From Pseudomonas sp. Leaf48 (lineage in GTDB: Bacteria > Pseudomonadota > Gammaproteobacteria > Pseudomonadales > Pseudomonadaceae), in contig NZ_LMLH01000006.1 of NCBI RefSeq assembly GCF_001421885.1, forward strand, positions 21,502 through 85,501: a stretch of 64,000 bases of DNA, written 5' to 3'. Position numbers and translations under genes: made by a program. The notes under the pieces were generated by a model, which worked only from the letters and a program-made list of their open reading frames with translations, searched no databases and was not told where the DNA came from. Of this stretch, positions 44,615-52,826 are shown one piece after another. The stretch's first letter is position 1; each line of letters starts with the position of its first letter.

Positions 44615-45466
44615 TCAGCCCGCCTTGCCGACAGTCAATCCCAGGCGGGTCAGGGCCAGCTTCAGGGCATCGGCCAGGTTGGCTTTGGTCACCACGCCTT
44701 GCAGGTCCAGGCCCAAGTGCACGATGGTCTGGGCGATCTGTGGGCGCACGCCACTGATGATGCAATCGGCACCCATCAGGCGAATCGCGGTCACGGTTTT
44801 GAGCAGGTGCTGGGCCACCAGCGTATCGACAGTCGGTACGCCGGTGATGTCGATAATGGCGATTTCCGAACCGGTGTCGACGATTCGTTGCAGCAACGAT
44901 TCCATCACCACCTGGGTGCGTTGCGAATCGAGGGTGCCGATCATCGGCAGGGCCAGTACACCGTCCCAGAGCTTGACCACCGGGGTCGACAGCTCGAGCA
45001 ACTCTTCCTGCTGGCGCTTGATCACCGCTTCCCGGGACTTCTGGAAGGTACGAATGGTGTGCATGCCCAGGGCGTCGAGCAGTTGGGAGACTTCCCAGAG
45101 CTGTTCGGCCAGCAATGCCGGGCTGTCCTGGTAATGATTTTGCAGCAGGGCGAACACCGGGCCCTTAAGGGAAAAGATGAAACTGGCGGTCTGGTGCGAA
45201 TCCTGGCCGAGCAGGGCGCGGCTGTGGGAGAGCTTTTCGAGGAACTGCCGAATCGCGTCCCAGCCCGGCGCTGCCACGTTCTGTCCATTGCCCTCCTGCA
45301 GTCCGCTAACCAGTAATTGCAGGAACTCCGAGGTCTGCTGCCTCAGGTCCGCGTCTTTGAGATTGCGTGTGGCCCCACTGTTTTCCAGGCTTTTGGACCA
45401 TTCGGCAATCAGTTGCGCCTGGCTTTTGTTCATCGCATCGAGAGTGCTGGTTTGCAGTGCCGCCAT
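44615..45466 (-). CDS. RsbR-like stressosome sensor (RsbRD N-terminal domain + STAS)
   Basis: 283 residues. The N-terminal helical domain (about 12-145, LIAEWSKSLENSGATRNL) looks like the RsbRD_N sensor type rather than a globin. The C-terminal STAS domain (about 160-275) keeps both phosphorylatable threonines: Thr215 in VPTVDT and Thr247 in GVRPQIAQT. It is the first gene of the operon RsbR-RsbS-RsbT-RsbX-like-kinase-hybrid kinase. The signal sensed is unknown. Confidence 0.92.
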   Translation of the reverse strand: MAALQTSTLDAMNKSQAQLIAEWSKSLENSGATRNLKDADLRQQTSEFLQLLVSGLQEGNGQNVAAPGWDAIRQFLEKLSHSRALLGQDSHQTASFIFSLKGPVFALLQNHYQDSPALLAEQLWEVSQLLDALGMHTIRTFQKSREAVIKRQQEELLELSTPVVKLWDGVLALPMIGTLDSQRTQVVMESLLQRIVDTGSEIAIIDITGVPTVDTLVAQHLLKTVTAIRLMGADCIISGVRPQIAQTIVHLGLDLQGVVTKANLADALKLALTRLGLTVGKAG

Positions 45467-45681
45467 GAGACTTTAACTCCTTGAAAGTGTGGGCCCGGTT
45501 GCCAAAAAACGGCCGGCGCAATGCAGTGACATTTGCCGGATGAAATAGTTGTTCGTTTTTTGCAGGAATTTGAATTTGCTCACAGCAACTGTAGGAGCTT
45601 GTGAAGCCTGCGATCTGTTTTTTTTAGTCTTTCGCAGGCGCAAAGGGCTGTTTCCAGTGAAGAAGTTCAGTCGCCAGAAAA

Positions 45682-45711
45682 AAACAGCCGCCAGAACAGG
45701 CGGCTGTTTTA
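45682..45711. terminator. bidirectional Rho-independent terminator
   Basis: AAAACAGCCGCC and GGCGGCTGTTTT flank the loop AGAACA. It lies 13 bp past the stop of the minus-strand DUF4142 gene. Confidence 0.9.
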
Positions 45712-45724
45712 GTGCAGGGGGACG

Positions 45725-46246
45725 CTACTTGTCCGGGTGGGCGGCCTGGAGCTTTTTCGCCATGGCCAGGTGTTTCTCCAGCGCAGGCAGCATTTTTTGC
45801 GCAAAGGCCTTGAGTTCGGTGGCGCCCTTGGTCTTGTCGTCGGTCACCGTGTTGGCTTCCTTCTTGAACAACTCGATAGTGTCTTCGTGGGCTTTGACCT
45901 GGTTGTTGGCGTAGGCCGAATCGAAGGACTCGTCGCGCATGTCGAGTAGCTTCTCCTTGGCCTGCTTAACCAGAGTCGAGGTATCCGGAACCTCGATATC
46001 GTGCTTTTTCGCCAGGGTCGCCAGTTCATCGTTGGCCTTGGAATGATCGGTGATCATCATGTTGGCGAATGCCTTGATGTCGGCCGACTGGCTTTTTTCC
46101 AGGGCCAGGCGGCTGGTTTCGATTTCCGCGATGCCACCGGCGGCGGCATTGTCGACGAAGTCATTGGAAGTGGCAGCAAAAGCGCTGCCCATGCTGGTGC
46201 TCAGGGCGACAGCCAGGGCGAGGTGGCGCAAGTTGAATCCGTCCAT
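45725..46246 (-). CDS. DUF4142 periplasmic protein
   Basis: 173 residues. A signal peptide (LALAVALSTSMGSAFA, cleaved about residue 25) is followed by a helical, ferritin-like DUF4142 body (ALEKSQSADIKAFANMMI, DHSKANDELATLAKKH, VKAHEDTIELFKKEA). Members are often stress- or starvation-induced; the function is unclear. It is a single gene with its own terminator. Confidence 0.88.
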   Translation of the reverse strand: MDGFNLRHLALAVALSTSMGSAFAATSNDFVDNAAAGGIAEIETSRLALEKSQSADIKAFANMMITDHSKANDELATLAKKHDIEVPDTSTLVKQAKEKLLDMRDESFDSAYANNQVKAHEDTIELFKKEANTVTDDKTKGATELKAFAQKMLPALEKHLAMAKKLQAAHPDK

Positions 46247-46464
46247 TGGTCATTCTCCACACAGGTTTTTATGGCCGATCGATTGATCGTTATGCTGTGG
46301 AGGCGTTTTTACCGGTAAAGGTTTTATCGCATTTGCGACAGGACGACGAACGGAGGCCGCTGGTCTGACAGGTGGTCGACAGAACCGGCTAACCAAGGCC
46401 ATTCTGATAGTTGGTGAACGCAATTGATCGCGTTTCGCTGCCGATCAACAAACGGAGGTGTTCC

Positions 46465-46707
46465 ATGCCGGTGACCCATGACCTTTATCAGGATTTACGC
46501 TGCACGAAGGAAGAGATCCAGCAAAAACGCACCAAGGATCCGTTACTGGATTCACTGCTGAACAAGTATTCCCAGGCCGATGCCGACGTGGTCAAGGCCG
46601 AGACCGCGACATCGGATGCCCCCAGCGATGACGCCCTGAAAAAACTCAAGGAAAAGCGCTTGCAGGTCAAGGACAAGATCGTCCAGCAACTCCAGGCCAG
46701 CTCCTGA
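46465..46707 (+). CDS. small YdcH/DUF465-like protein
   Basis: 80 residues from the ATG at 46465, with CGGAGGTG 7-9 nt upstream. It is helical and charged (LYQDLRCTKEEIQQKRTKD.. LKEKRLQVKDKIVQQL), with the two-helix layout of the DUF465/YdcH family. The function is unknown. Confidence 0.7.
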   Translation: MPVTHDLYQDLRCTKEEIQQKRTKDPLLDSLLNKYSQADADVVKAETATSDAPSDDALKKLKEKRLQVKDKIVQQLQASS

Positions 46708-46818
46708 CGTTAAGTCATCTGCCGCCGACGGCTGGTGACTGAAAAGTTGGAACGGCGATCAAAACCGGCACCTCGAATGTTCAGAGACGCAATTTTACGG
46801 CTCTATGCGAGGTGCCCC

Positions 46819-46974
46819 ATGACCGACCCCAAATTCCCCAGCGAACAAACCGGTGGTTACGACCCGATGCCCACCCATCCCGAACCCTTGAGCCCGGAGC
46901 ACAGCACGGTCAATCCTGAGGAAGAGCCGGGCATCGATGAATTGCCGGAGGATGAAGGTAACGAACCCTCGTAG
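46819..46974 (+). CDS. small acidic hypothetical protein
   Basis: 51 residues from the ATG at 46819 (GAGGT 6 nt upstream). It is very acidic and Pro-rich (PEEEPGIDELPEDEGNEPS) and probably disordered. I do not recognise a family. An upstream in-frame start (46735) lacks a ribosome site. Confidence 0.6.
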   Translation: MTDPKFPSEQTGGYDPMPTHPEPLSPEHSTVNPEEEPGIDELPEDEGNEPS

Positions 46975-47014
46975 GCGCCGGCTTGCCGGCGATGGCGTCA
47001 CTACGGGCGTTGCT

Positions 47015-48091
47015 TTACTGCAATGCCTTACTCAAAGGCAACCGCACCATGTACCTTGCCTTGAGTGAACCGAAATACAACCAGTCCCCATACTCACGCA
47101 CGGTGGTGACTGGCGAGTAATTGTCACTGCCGGCATCCTGCAAATTGGCAATCACCTTGCCCTCAAGGTCCAGGCCGAGGGCAAAGGCACGTTTCTCGAC
47201 GGGCTTGGGCAGCACGGTCATCGCCCGTACGATCATCTTGCGTACGAAGGGATGCGCTGCAGTGGCGTCGAGTAGCGCATTGCGCGGGGCATACAGCGCC
47301 ACCCAGAAACGGTCATGACCGTTGAACGACAAGTTGTCTGGCAGGCCAGGCAGGTTATCGATGAACAGATCATGGGTGCCCGCCTTCGGCCCGCTGAGCC
47401 AGTAGCGGCTGATGCGATAGGCGCCGGTTTCATTGACCAGCACGAACGCATCTTCCGGGCCCAGGGTCACGCCATTGGCGAACTGCAGTTTATCCAGCAG
47501 GACCGAGGTTTTGCCGGTCTGGAAGTCGTAGCGCAGCAAACGGCCGTCACCGCCGTGCTCGAGGATGGCTTCGCCGTCGTGGCCATAGCCGAAGCGGCTG
47601 GAGGCATCGCTGAAGTAGGCGTAGTGACCGGGCTTGTCGATGGCCACGTCGTCGGTGAAACCGAACGGCACGCCACCGGCCTCGGTGCTCAGCGCGACCA
47701 ACTGCCCTTGGGCATCCAGCGACAACAAGCCTTTGACCGCATCGGCGATCACCAGCAAACCATTGGGATGTCGGGCCAGGCCCAGCGGTCGGCCGCCGGT
47801 ATCGGTCAGGACCTTGGTGCTCTTGCCGTCCAGGCTGGTGTGGATCAGGCGGCCGTCGTGCAGGCCAGTGAGCAATGTGTCGCCCTCCAGGAGCAAGGCT
47901 TCCGGCCCGTCGATGTCGGCCGCGCCAACGCGCTCCACGGCTTTGAGGCGCTGGTTGTCGGCGTACGCTCCGGTGCTGAGGGAGGGCGCCGGTTGCGGCG
48001 TCCAGGCCACTGGCTTGACCTTGGTCGGCATCAGCAGCAGGAAGCCGCCGATGGCGATGAACACCGGTAATACGATGTGGCGCCACTTCAC
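47015..48091 (-). CDS. SMP-30/strictosidine-synthase-like beta-propeller protein
   Basis: 358 residues from a GTG at 48091, whose GTGA overlaps the stop of the upstream hydroxylase gene. The N-terminal membrane anchor (IVLPVFIAIGGFLLLM) is followed by a six-bladed propeller with the strictosidine-synthase/arylesterase pattern: FGFTDDVAIDKPGHYAYFSD, DKLQFANGVTLGPEDAFVLV, LPGLPDNLSFNGHDRFWVAL. Family members are lactonases or esterases, or have unknown activity. The coupling to the hydroxylase suggests a shared lipid-like substrate. A longer frame to 48268 only re-reads the neighbour gene. Confidence 0.85.
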   Translation of the reverse strand: MKWRHIVLPVFIAIGGFLLLMPTKVKPVAWTPQPAPSLSTGAYADNQRLKAVERVGAADIDGPEALLLEGDTLLTGLHDGRLIHTSLDGKSTKVLTDTGGRPLGLARHPNGLLVIADAVKGLLSLDAQGQLVALSTEAGGVPFGFTDDVAIDKPGHYAYFSDASSRFGYGHDGEAILEHGGDGRLLRYDFQTGKTSVLLDKLQFANGVTLGPEDAFVLVNETGAYRISRYWLSGPKAGTHDLFIDNLPGLPDNLSFNGHDRFWVALYAPRNALLDATAAHPFVRKMIVRAMTVLPKPVEKRAFALGLDLEGKVIANLQDAGSDNYSPVTTVREYGDWLYFGSLKARYMVRLPLSKALQ

Positions 48092-49230
48092 GCGCTGACT
48101 CCGTTGAGGTGTTGGTGCGCCATTTCGCGCAAGGCCAGCATGGAAGCTGCGGATTCGTGATCGATTCGGCGCTTGAGCAGCAGCCGGTTGGCAATCCGCA
48201 TCGCCAAGCCGCTGAACTGGTAGTGCAAGGTGCGCACAAACCGGGTGCTGTCGCCCTCGGCTTCGCACTCGTAAGTCAGCAGCAGCGACAGGCCATGATC
48301 ACCTTGCGCCCGCGCGCACCAGCGCCGTCCGGGCAGGTACTGCGTCACCTCCCAGCTCAGGTGCCCATCGCGCCCGCCGGCGCGGATGTCTTCCTCGAAG
48401 CGCGCCCCGGCATGTAACGGGCCTTTCGGCCCATCGATGCGCAGCGATGACGGATGCCACTGCGGCCAAAGGGCGACGGTACTGGCGTAGGCAAGCACGG
48501 CGATCGGGGGCGCGGCGATGACGGTCTGGTGCTGCATGCGGGTCATGGGAGTTCTCGTCGGGTCGAGGGGTTCAGGCTCCCAATAGAGGGTGCCGAACAG
48601 ATAGTCCATCAGTGGGAAAACGATGTTGAAATTACGCTCCTGCATCAACTCGCGGCGGTGATGCAGTTCATGCAGGCGACGCATCTGGCGGATCCACGGC
48701 AACCGCGTGAGCGGGTTGTGCGGCGGCAAGTGCTCGCAGGCGTGAAACACCTCGTAGGCCAGGTATCCGAGGACCAGGCAACCGCCGACCAACCCGGCGA
48801 CGTTGGCATCCAGTTGCTTGAGCAACCACCACAGGGGCAGGGTGATGACGAGGGTGTGCAGCACGATCAGCCACGCCGGGAACAGGATCACCCGCCAGTC
48901 GCGTGCGCTGTTGTAGGTCATGTGGCCGGGGGCGAAAAAACTGTGATGGTCGCCGGCATGGCGGGCATAAAACAGCCGGGCGAATGGTTTTTTATGATGC
49001 CCCAGATGACGATGCACCAGATACACCCCAAGGTTGAAAAACAACAGGGTTACAGGCACAGCCAGCCATTGCAGAGGCAGTACCTGATGCACGGTGCTCC
49101 AGAAAACACTGATGGCCAGCACTCCGAACAACAGGACAAAGGCGCCGTGCAGCCAGGGGTTGTAGAGGGGATGAATGTCGGCACGGTAGCGGCTGCGGAA
49201 TGCTTCGGTGGTCTGCCTCACTGCAATCAC
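48088..49230 (-). CDS. fatty-acid-hydroxylase/sterol-desaturase fused to SRPBCC domain
   Basis: 380 residues. Residues about 25-225 form a membrane di-iron hydroxylase with several helices and three histidine clusters (HRHLGHH, HAGDHHSFF, HELHHRR). Residues about 233-375 look like an SRPBCC/polyketide-cyclase lipid-binding fold (MQHQTVIAAPPIAVLAYAST.. LHYQFSGLAMRIANRLLLKR). The fusion of an oxidising enzyme to a hydrophobic-ligand pocket is unusual. The start is a GTG at 49230, with another GTG at 49221 possible. It is translationally coupled to the propeller protein. Confidence 0.85.
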   Translation of the reverse strand: MIAVRQTTEAFRSRYRADIHPLYNPWLHGAFVLLFGVLAISVFWSTVHQVLPLQWLAVPVTLLFFNLGVYLVHRHLGHHKKPFARLFYARHAGDHHSFFAPGHMTYNSARDWRVILFPAWLIVLHTLVITLPLWWLLKQLDANVAGLVGGCLVLGYLAYEVFHACEHLPPHNPLTRLPWIRQMRRLHELHHRRELMQERNFNIVFPLMDYLFGTLYWEPEPLDPTRTPMTRMQHQTVIAAPPIAVLAYASTVALWPQWHPSSLRIDGPKGPLHAGARFEEDIRAGGRDGHLSWEVTQYLPGRRWCARAQGDHGLSLLLTYECEAEGDSTRFVRTLHYQFSGLAMRIANRLLLKRRIDHESAASMLALREMAHQHLNGVSA

Positions 49231-49327
49231 CTGACGTTATTGTTCTCTCCTGCAGATTAGTCGATTCCGGCGTGTTGATTGCGCTTACCTGGGCGACACA
49301 ACGGCCATGCTCCGGTGCGCAGCGCAT

Positions 49328-50191
49328 TCAGCTCAGCGGGTCCCAGCGTTGCGACCAGTCCTCGTGCGAGTCGATGACCTCGCGCAGCAGGTTGAAGGCC
49401 CGTTGCAAGGTGGGTGAGTCGCGGTCGCGGGAGTAGACCAGATAGGTCGGGTAACTGAACTCGGGCGCCCGGGGCACACGTTCCAGCACGCCGCTTTGCA
49501 GATAACTCTGCACGACGCGGGTACGGAAATAGCCGCTGCCGCCGTTCTCGAGGATGTACTGCAAGCCCAGCGGGCCGAGATTGAAGCTCAGCGCCGCCTT
49601 GGCTTTTTCCGGCAGGGCGGCGTCATGACGGCGCCGGAAGTCCGCTCCCCAGTCGATGTACACGTAGGGATCGGGCCGTTCGACTGAGCGCACCAGGATG
49701 AGCTTTTCTTCGAGAATTTGCTCGACCTGCAGCCGTGGCCAGTATTCAGGTTGGTAGACCAGTGCTGCATCCAGAACCCCCAGCTCCAGTTGGCGCAACA
49801 GGTTTTCACCGTCACGGATTTCCATGCGCAAGGCATGGCTGGGTATTTTCTCACGCAATTGGCCGGCCCAGCCGAGCATCAGCGGGTTGCACAGGCTGAC
49901 CTCGCCGCCGATGTGCAGCACGTCACGCAGACCCTCGGGCAACGGCAGATCCCGGCGCGCGGCTTCCCAGGTTTCGACCAGTTGATTGGCATACACCACG
50001 AAGGCTTCACCATTGGCTGTCAGGCGCGCCCCGGCGCGATTGCGCACAAACAGTGTGCTGCCCAGCTGGCTTTCCAGTTTCTGCACCCGCGCGGTAATCG
50101 CGGTCTGGGTCACGTGGAGTTTTTCAGCGGCCGCGGCAAGGCTGCCGTGGCGGACGATTTCGAGGAAGGTGCGGGCGAGGTCGATGTCCAT
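49328..50191 (-). CDS. LysR-family transcriptional regulator
   Basis: 287 residues. The N-terminal helix-turn-helix (AAAAEKLHVTQTAITARVQK, about 15-38) is followed by a substrate-binding domain (about 90-280). It is encoded 97 bp upstream of the hydroxylase gene on the same strand, so it may control that pair; this is inference. Few internal clues to the inducer. Confidence 0.92.
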   Translation of the reverse strand: MDIDLARTFLEIVRHGSLAAAAEKLHVTQTAITARVQKLESQLGSTLFVRNRAGARLTANGEAFVVYANQLVETWEAARRDLPLPEGLRDVLHIGGEVSLCNPLMLGWAGQLREKIPSHALRMEIRDGENLLRQLELGVLDAALVYQPEYWPRLQVEQILEEKLILVRSVERPDPYVYIDWGADFRRRHDAALPEKAKAALSFNLGPLGLQYILENGGSGYFRTRVVQSYLQSGVLERVPRAPEFSYPTYLVYSRDRDSPTLQRAFNLLREVIDSHEDWSQRWDPLS

Positions 50192-50249
50192 GGGCTGGCC
50201 GGTGTGGGGTGTGCAAGCATTGTAAGAGTATTTCTAGGCTGGAAAACGA

Positions 50250-50276
50250 CGAATCCCGCCATCAGGGCGGGATTCG
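50250..50276 (-). terminator. hairpin after the SCP2 gene
   Basis: CGAATCCCGCC and GGCGGGATTCG flank the loop ATCAG. It lies 42 bp past the SCP2 gene stop, on the minus strand. Confidence 0.8.
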
Positions 50277-50317
50277 TTTGCCAGCGTACGTGCCCCCGGG
50301 AACCGGGAGCGGCATGC

Positions 50318-50632
50318 TTAGGCCGGGAACAGCTCGGACAGTTTCATTGCCAGCATCATGTCGCCTTCAGCGCGCAGTTTGCCGCCCATGAACGCTTGCA
50401 TGCCGTCGGTTTCGCCGCTGACGATGCCTTCCAGGGTTTCGCCGTCCATCACCAGAGTGACCTGTGCGTCCGGGTTTTCGCCTTCTTGCAGCTCGCAGGT
50501 GCTGTCCTTGACGATCAGCGAGAAGTTCTTGGTGTCGTCGATGCGGAAACCGAAGACCAGGTCCAGGCCGGCAGCAGCGGCTGGGTTGAACTTGGCTTTC
50601 ATTGCTTGTACGGCATCAGCTACGGAGGTCAT
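50318..50632 (-). CDS. SCP2 sterol-binding domain protein
   Basis: 104 residues, one SCP2 domain (DLVFGFRIDDTKNFSLIVKD, VTLVMDGETLEGIVSGE, GGKLRAEGDMMLAMKL). It should bind lipids or acyl-CoAs in the cytoplasm. It is a stand-alone gene with its own terminator, near the hydroxylase/SRPBCC fusion gene. Confidence 0.92.
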   Translation of the reverse strand: MTSVADAVQAMKAKFNPAAAAGLDLVFGFRIDDTKNFSLIVKDSTCELQEGENPDAQVTLVMDGETLEGIVSGETDGMQAFMGGKLRAEGDMMLAMKLSELFPA

Positions 50633-50696
50633 GGTTCGATCCTTTCTTGAGTTATTAGAGCTGAGTGGTTACAGCCAGGGTCACAATAATCCGGAC

Positions 50697-51407
50697 TCAG
50701 CGAAACGTGATGAGTTCCGGGGCCTTCAGCAGTTGCAGGTGCGCATGACTGTTGAAGGAAGCCAGGGCCACTTCGCGACCACGGAACTTCAGGTGGTTGA
50801 GCGAAGTGTTGACGATTTGCCAATTCAATTCAAAAGCCTGCCGTGCAGGCATTTGCGTGATCAGGTGGAGCAGGGCGGTGATGGTCCCGCCGGAAGTGAA
50901 CACGGCGATTTTCTGGGTGTTGTCGGCCTGGTCGAGGATACGATGCAGGCCGGCCTGGACACGCTCGACAAAACCCAACCAGCTTTCCAGGCCCGGCGTG
51001 TCGTAGGTACCGGCGAGCCAGCGCTCGATGATCAGGGCGAAGATGCGCTGGAACTCGGCACGGTTGTGCGCCGCGTTGCGCAGAACGTTCAAGGCTTCAG
51101 GTTCGTCGGGCAGCATCGCCGGGAGCAGGGCGCGAATCACCGCATCGGCGTCGAACTCGTTGAAGGCCGAATCGGTCTCCAGGATCGGCACCGGCAGGCC
51201 CACCGCCGCGAATTGCTCCAGCGCGCTGGTGGCCGTGTGTTGCTGGCGGCGCAGGTCGCCCGCCAGGCAGCGATCGAAGCTGATACCGAGTTCGGCCAGG
51301 TGTCGACCAAGGATTTCTGCCTGACGAATACCGTTGGGCGACAGGACGTCATAGTCGTCTGCACCGAAGGAGGCCTGGCCATGTCGAATCAAGTAGATGC
51401 TGCCCAC
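50697..51407 (-). CDS. histidine phosphatase family (phosphoglycerate-mutase-like) protein
   Basis: 236 residues from a GTG at 51407, giving the usual start MGSIYLIRHGQASFG with the RHG catalytic motif (His9). A second catalytic His is in FTSGGTITALLH-type context, here VFTSGGT, which lacks the more usual GH. Substrate unknown. A longer frame to 51470 adds non-conserved residues. Confidence 0.85.
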   Translation of the reverse strand: MGSIYLIRHGQASFGADDYDVLSPNGIRQAEILGRHLAELGISFDRCLAGDLRRQQHTATSALEQFAAVGLPVPILETDSAFNEFDADAVIRALLPAMLPDEPEALNVLRNAAHNRAEFQRIFALIIERWLAGTYDTPGLESWLGFVERVQAGLHRILDQADNTQKIAVFTSGGTITALLHLITQMPARQAFELNWQIVNTSLNHLKFRGREVALASFNSHAHLQLLKAPELITFR

Positions 51408-51606
51408 GTCCGCGTCGTCCCGGTACGTTGAAGGTTTGGCGAGGTTATGAGGATGGCGGTGAGCTGTCAATGAAAAAACATACGCTTGTTTGAAATGCTC
51501 GTTACAGGCCTGTTGCCAGAGGTTTCACGACTGGTCGCAAGGCCGGTGCATGGGTATGCTGGAGGTATCCCGCGCGTTCCAGCCGCGCATTGTTTAAGGA
51601 GTCCCT

Positions 51607-52629
51607 GTGGAGTTTTTGTCCGAGTACGCCATTTTCCTGGCCAAGACCGTGACCCTGGTGATCGCCATTCTGGTGGTCCTGGCCAGCTTTGCGGCGTTGC
51701 GCAGCAAGGGGCGGCGCAAGTCGTCGGGCCAGTTGCAGGTCAGCAAGCTCAATGATTTCTACAAAGGGCTGCGCGAGCGCCTGGAGCAAACCCTGCTCGA
51801 CAAGGAGCAGCTCAAGGCCCTGCGCAAGTCCCAGAGTAAAACCGAGAAAAAACAGAAGAAGAAGCCTGAGGCCAAGCCCCGGGTGTTCGTGCTGGATTTC
51901 AACGGCGACATCAAGGCTTCAGCCACCGAAAGCCTGCGCCACGAAATCACCGCCTTGCTGACCTTGGCCACACCGAAGGACGAAGTGGTACTGCGTCTGG
52001 AAAGCGGCGGCGGCATGGTCCACAGCTACGGCCTGGCGTCCTCGCAGCTGGCGCGTATCCGTGAGGCCGGCGTGCCCCTGACCGTGTGCATCGACAAGGT
52101 CGCCGCCAGCGGTGGCTACATGATGGCGTGCATCGGTCAGAAGATCATCAGTGCGCCGTTCGCGATCCTCGGCTCGATCGGTGTGGTGGCGCAGTTGCCC
52201 AACGTCAATCGCCTGCTGAAAAAACACGATATCGACTTCGAAGTCCTCACCGCCGGCGAGTACAAGCGCACCTTGACGGTATTCGGCGAAAACACCGAAA
52301 AGGGCCGGGAAAAGTTTCAGGAAGACCTGGACATCACCCATCAACTGTTCAAGAACTTCGTGTCCCGCTATCGCCCGCAACTGGCGATCGACGAAGTGGC
52401 GACCGGTGAAATCTGGCTCGGCGTCGCGGCGCTCGACAAGCAACTGGTGGACGAGCTCAAGACCAGCGACGAGTACCTCGCCGAGCGCGCAAAGCAGTCC
52501 GAGCTTTATCACTTGCACTATGCCGAGCGCAAAAGCCTGCCGGAACGTATCGGCATGGCGGCCAGTGGCTCGGTCGATCGCGTCCTGCTCAGTTGGTGGA
52601 GCCGGTTGACCCAGCAACGCTTCTGGTAA
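51607..52629 (+). CDS. sohB: SohB-like inner-membrane S49 protease
   Basis: 340 residues from a GTG at 51607 (AAGGAG 7 nt upstream). One N-terminal membrane helix (IFLAKTVTLVIAILVVLASF) is followed by a basic linker and the S49 domain (about 95-300): LRLESGGGMVHSYGLA, the serine in KVAASGGYMMACI, and the catalytic Lys in EYKRTLTVFGENT. The ends match SohB. It is predicted to degrade envelope signal peptides or misfolded proteins, with the active site in the periplasm. A hairpin terminator follows. Confidence 0.93.
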   Translation: MEFLSEYAIFLAKTVTLVIAILVVLASFAALRSKGRRKSSGQLQVSKLNDFYKGLRERLEQTLLDKEQLKALRKSQSKTEKKQKKKPEAKPRVFVLDFNGDIKASATESLRHEITALLTLATPKDEVVLRLESGGGMVHSYGLASSQLARIREAGVPLTVCIDKVAASGGYMMACIGQKIISAPFAILGSIGVVAQLPNVNRLLKKHDIDFEVLTAGEYKRTLTVFGENTEKGREKFQEDLDITHQLFKNFVSRYRPQLAIDEVATGEIWLGVAALDKQLVDELKTSDEYLAERAKQSELYHLHYAERKSLPERIGMAASGSVDRVLLSWWSRLTQQRFW

Positions 52630-52674
52630 CGGCAAGCAGGCGTGCGAAGGCGCCAGTTCGACGTGAAACACATT

Positions 52675-52697
52675 GAGACCGGGTAAATCCCGGTTTC
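52675..52697 (+). terminator. Rho-independent terminator after sohB
   Basis: GAGACCGGG and CCCGGTTTC flank TAAAT and are followed by TTTGTTCT. Confidence 0.85.
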
Positions 52698-52826
52698 TTT
52701 GTTCTGGAGGGGCGGTTTCTTTCTGCTCTGCTGATTTTTTCCTCGCCGGTTCAGGATCTTTCCGACTTCCCGCCGACTCGGGCAGGTTTACTGTCGTCAT
52801 TCATTTATGACTGCAATGGACTGCCC

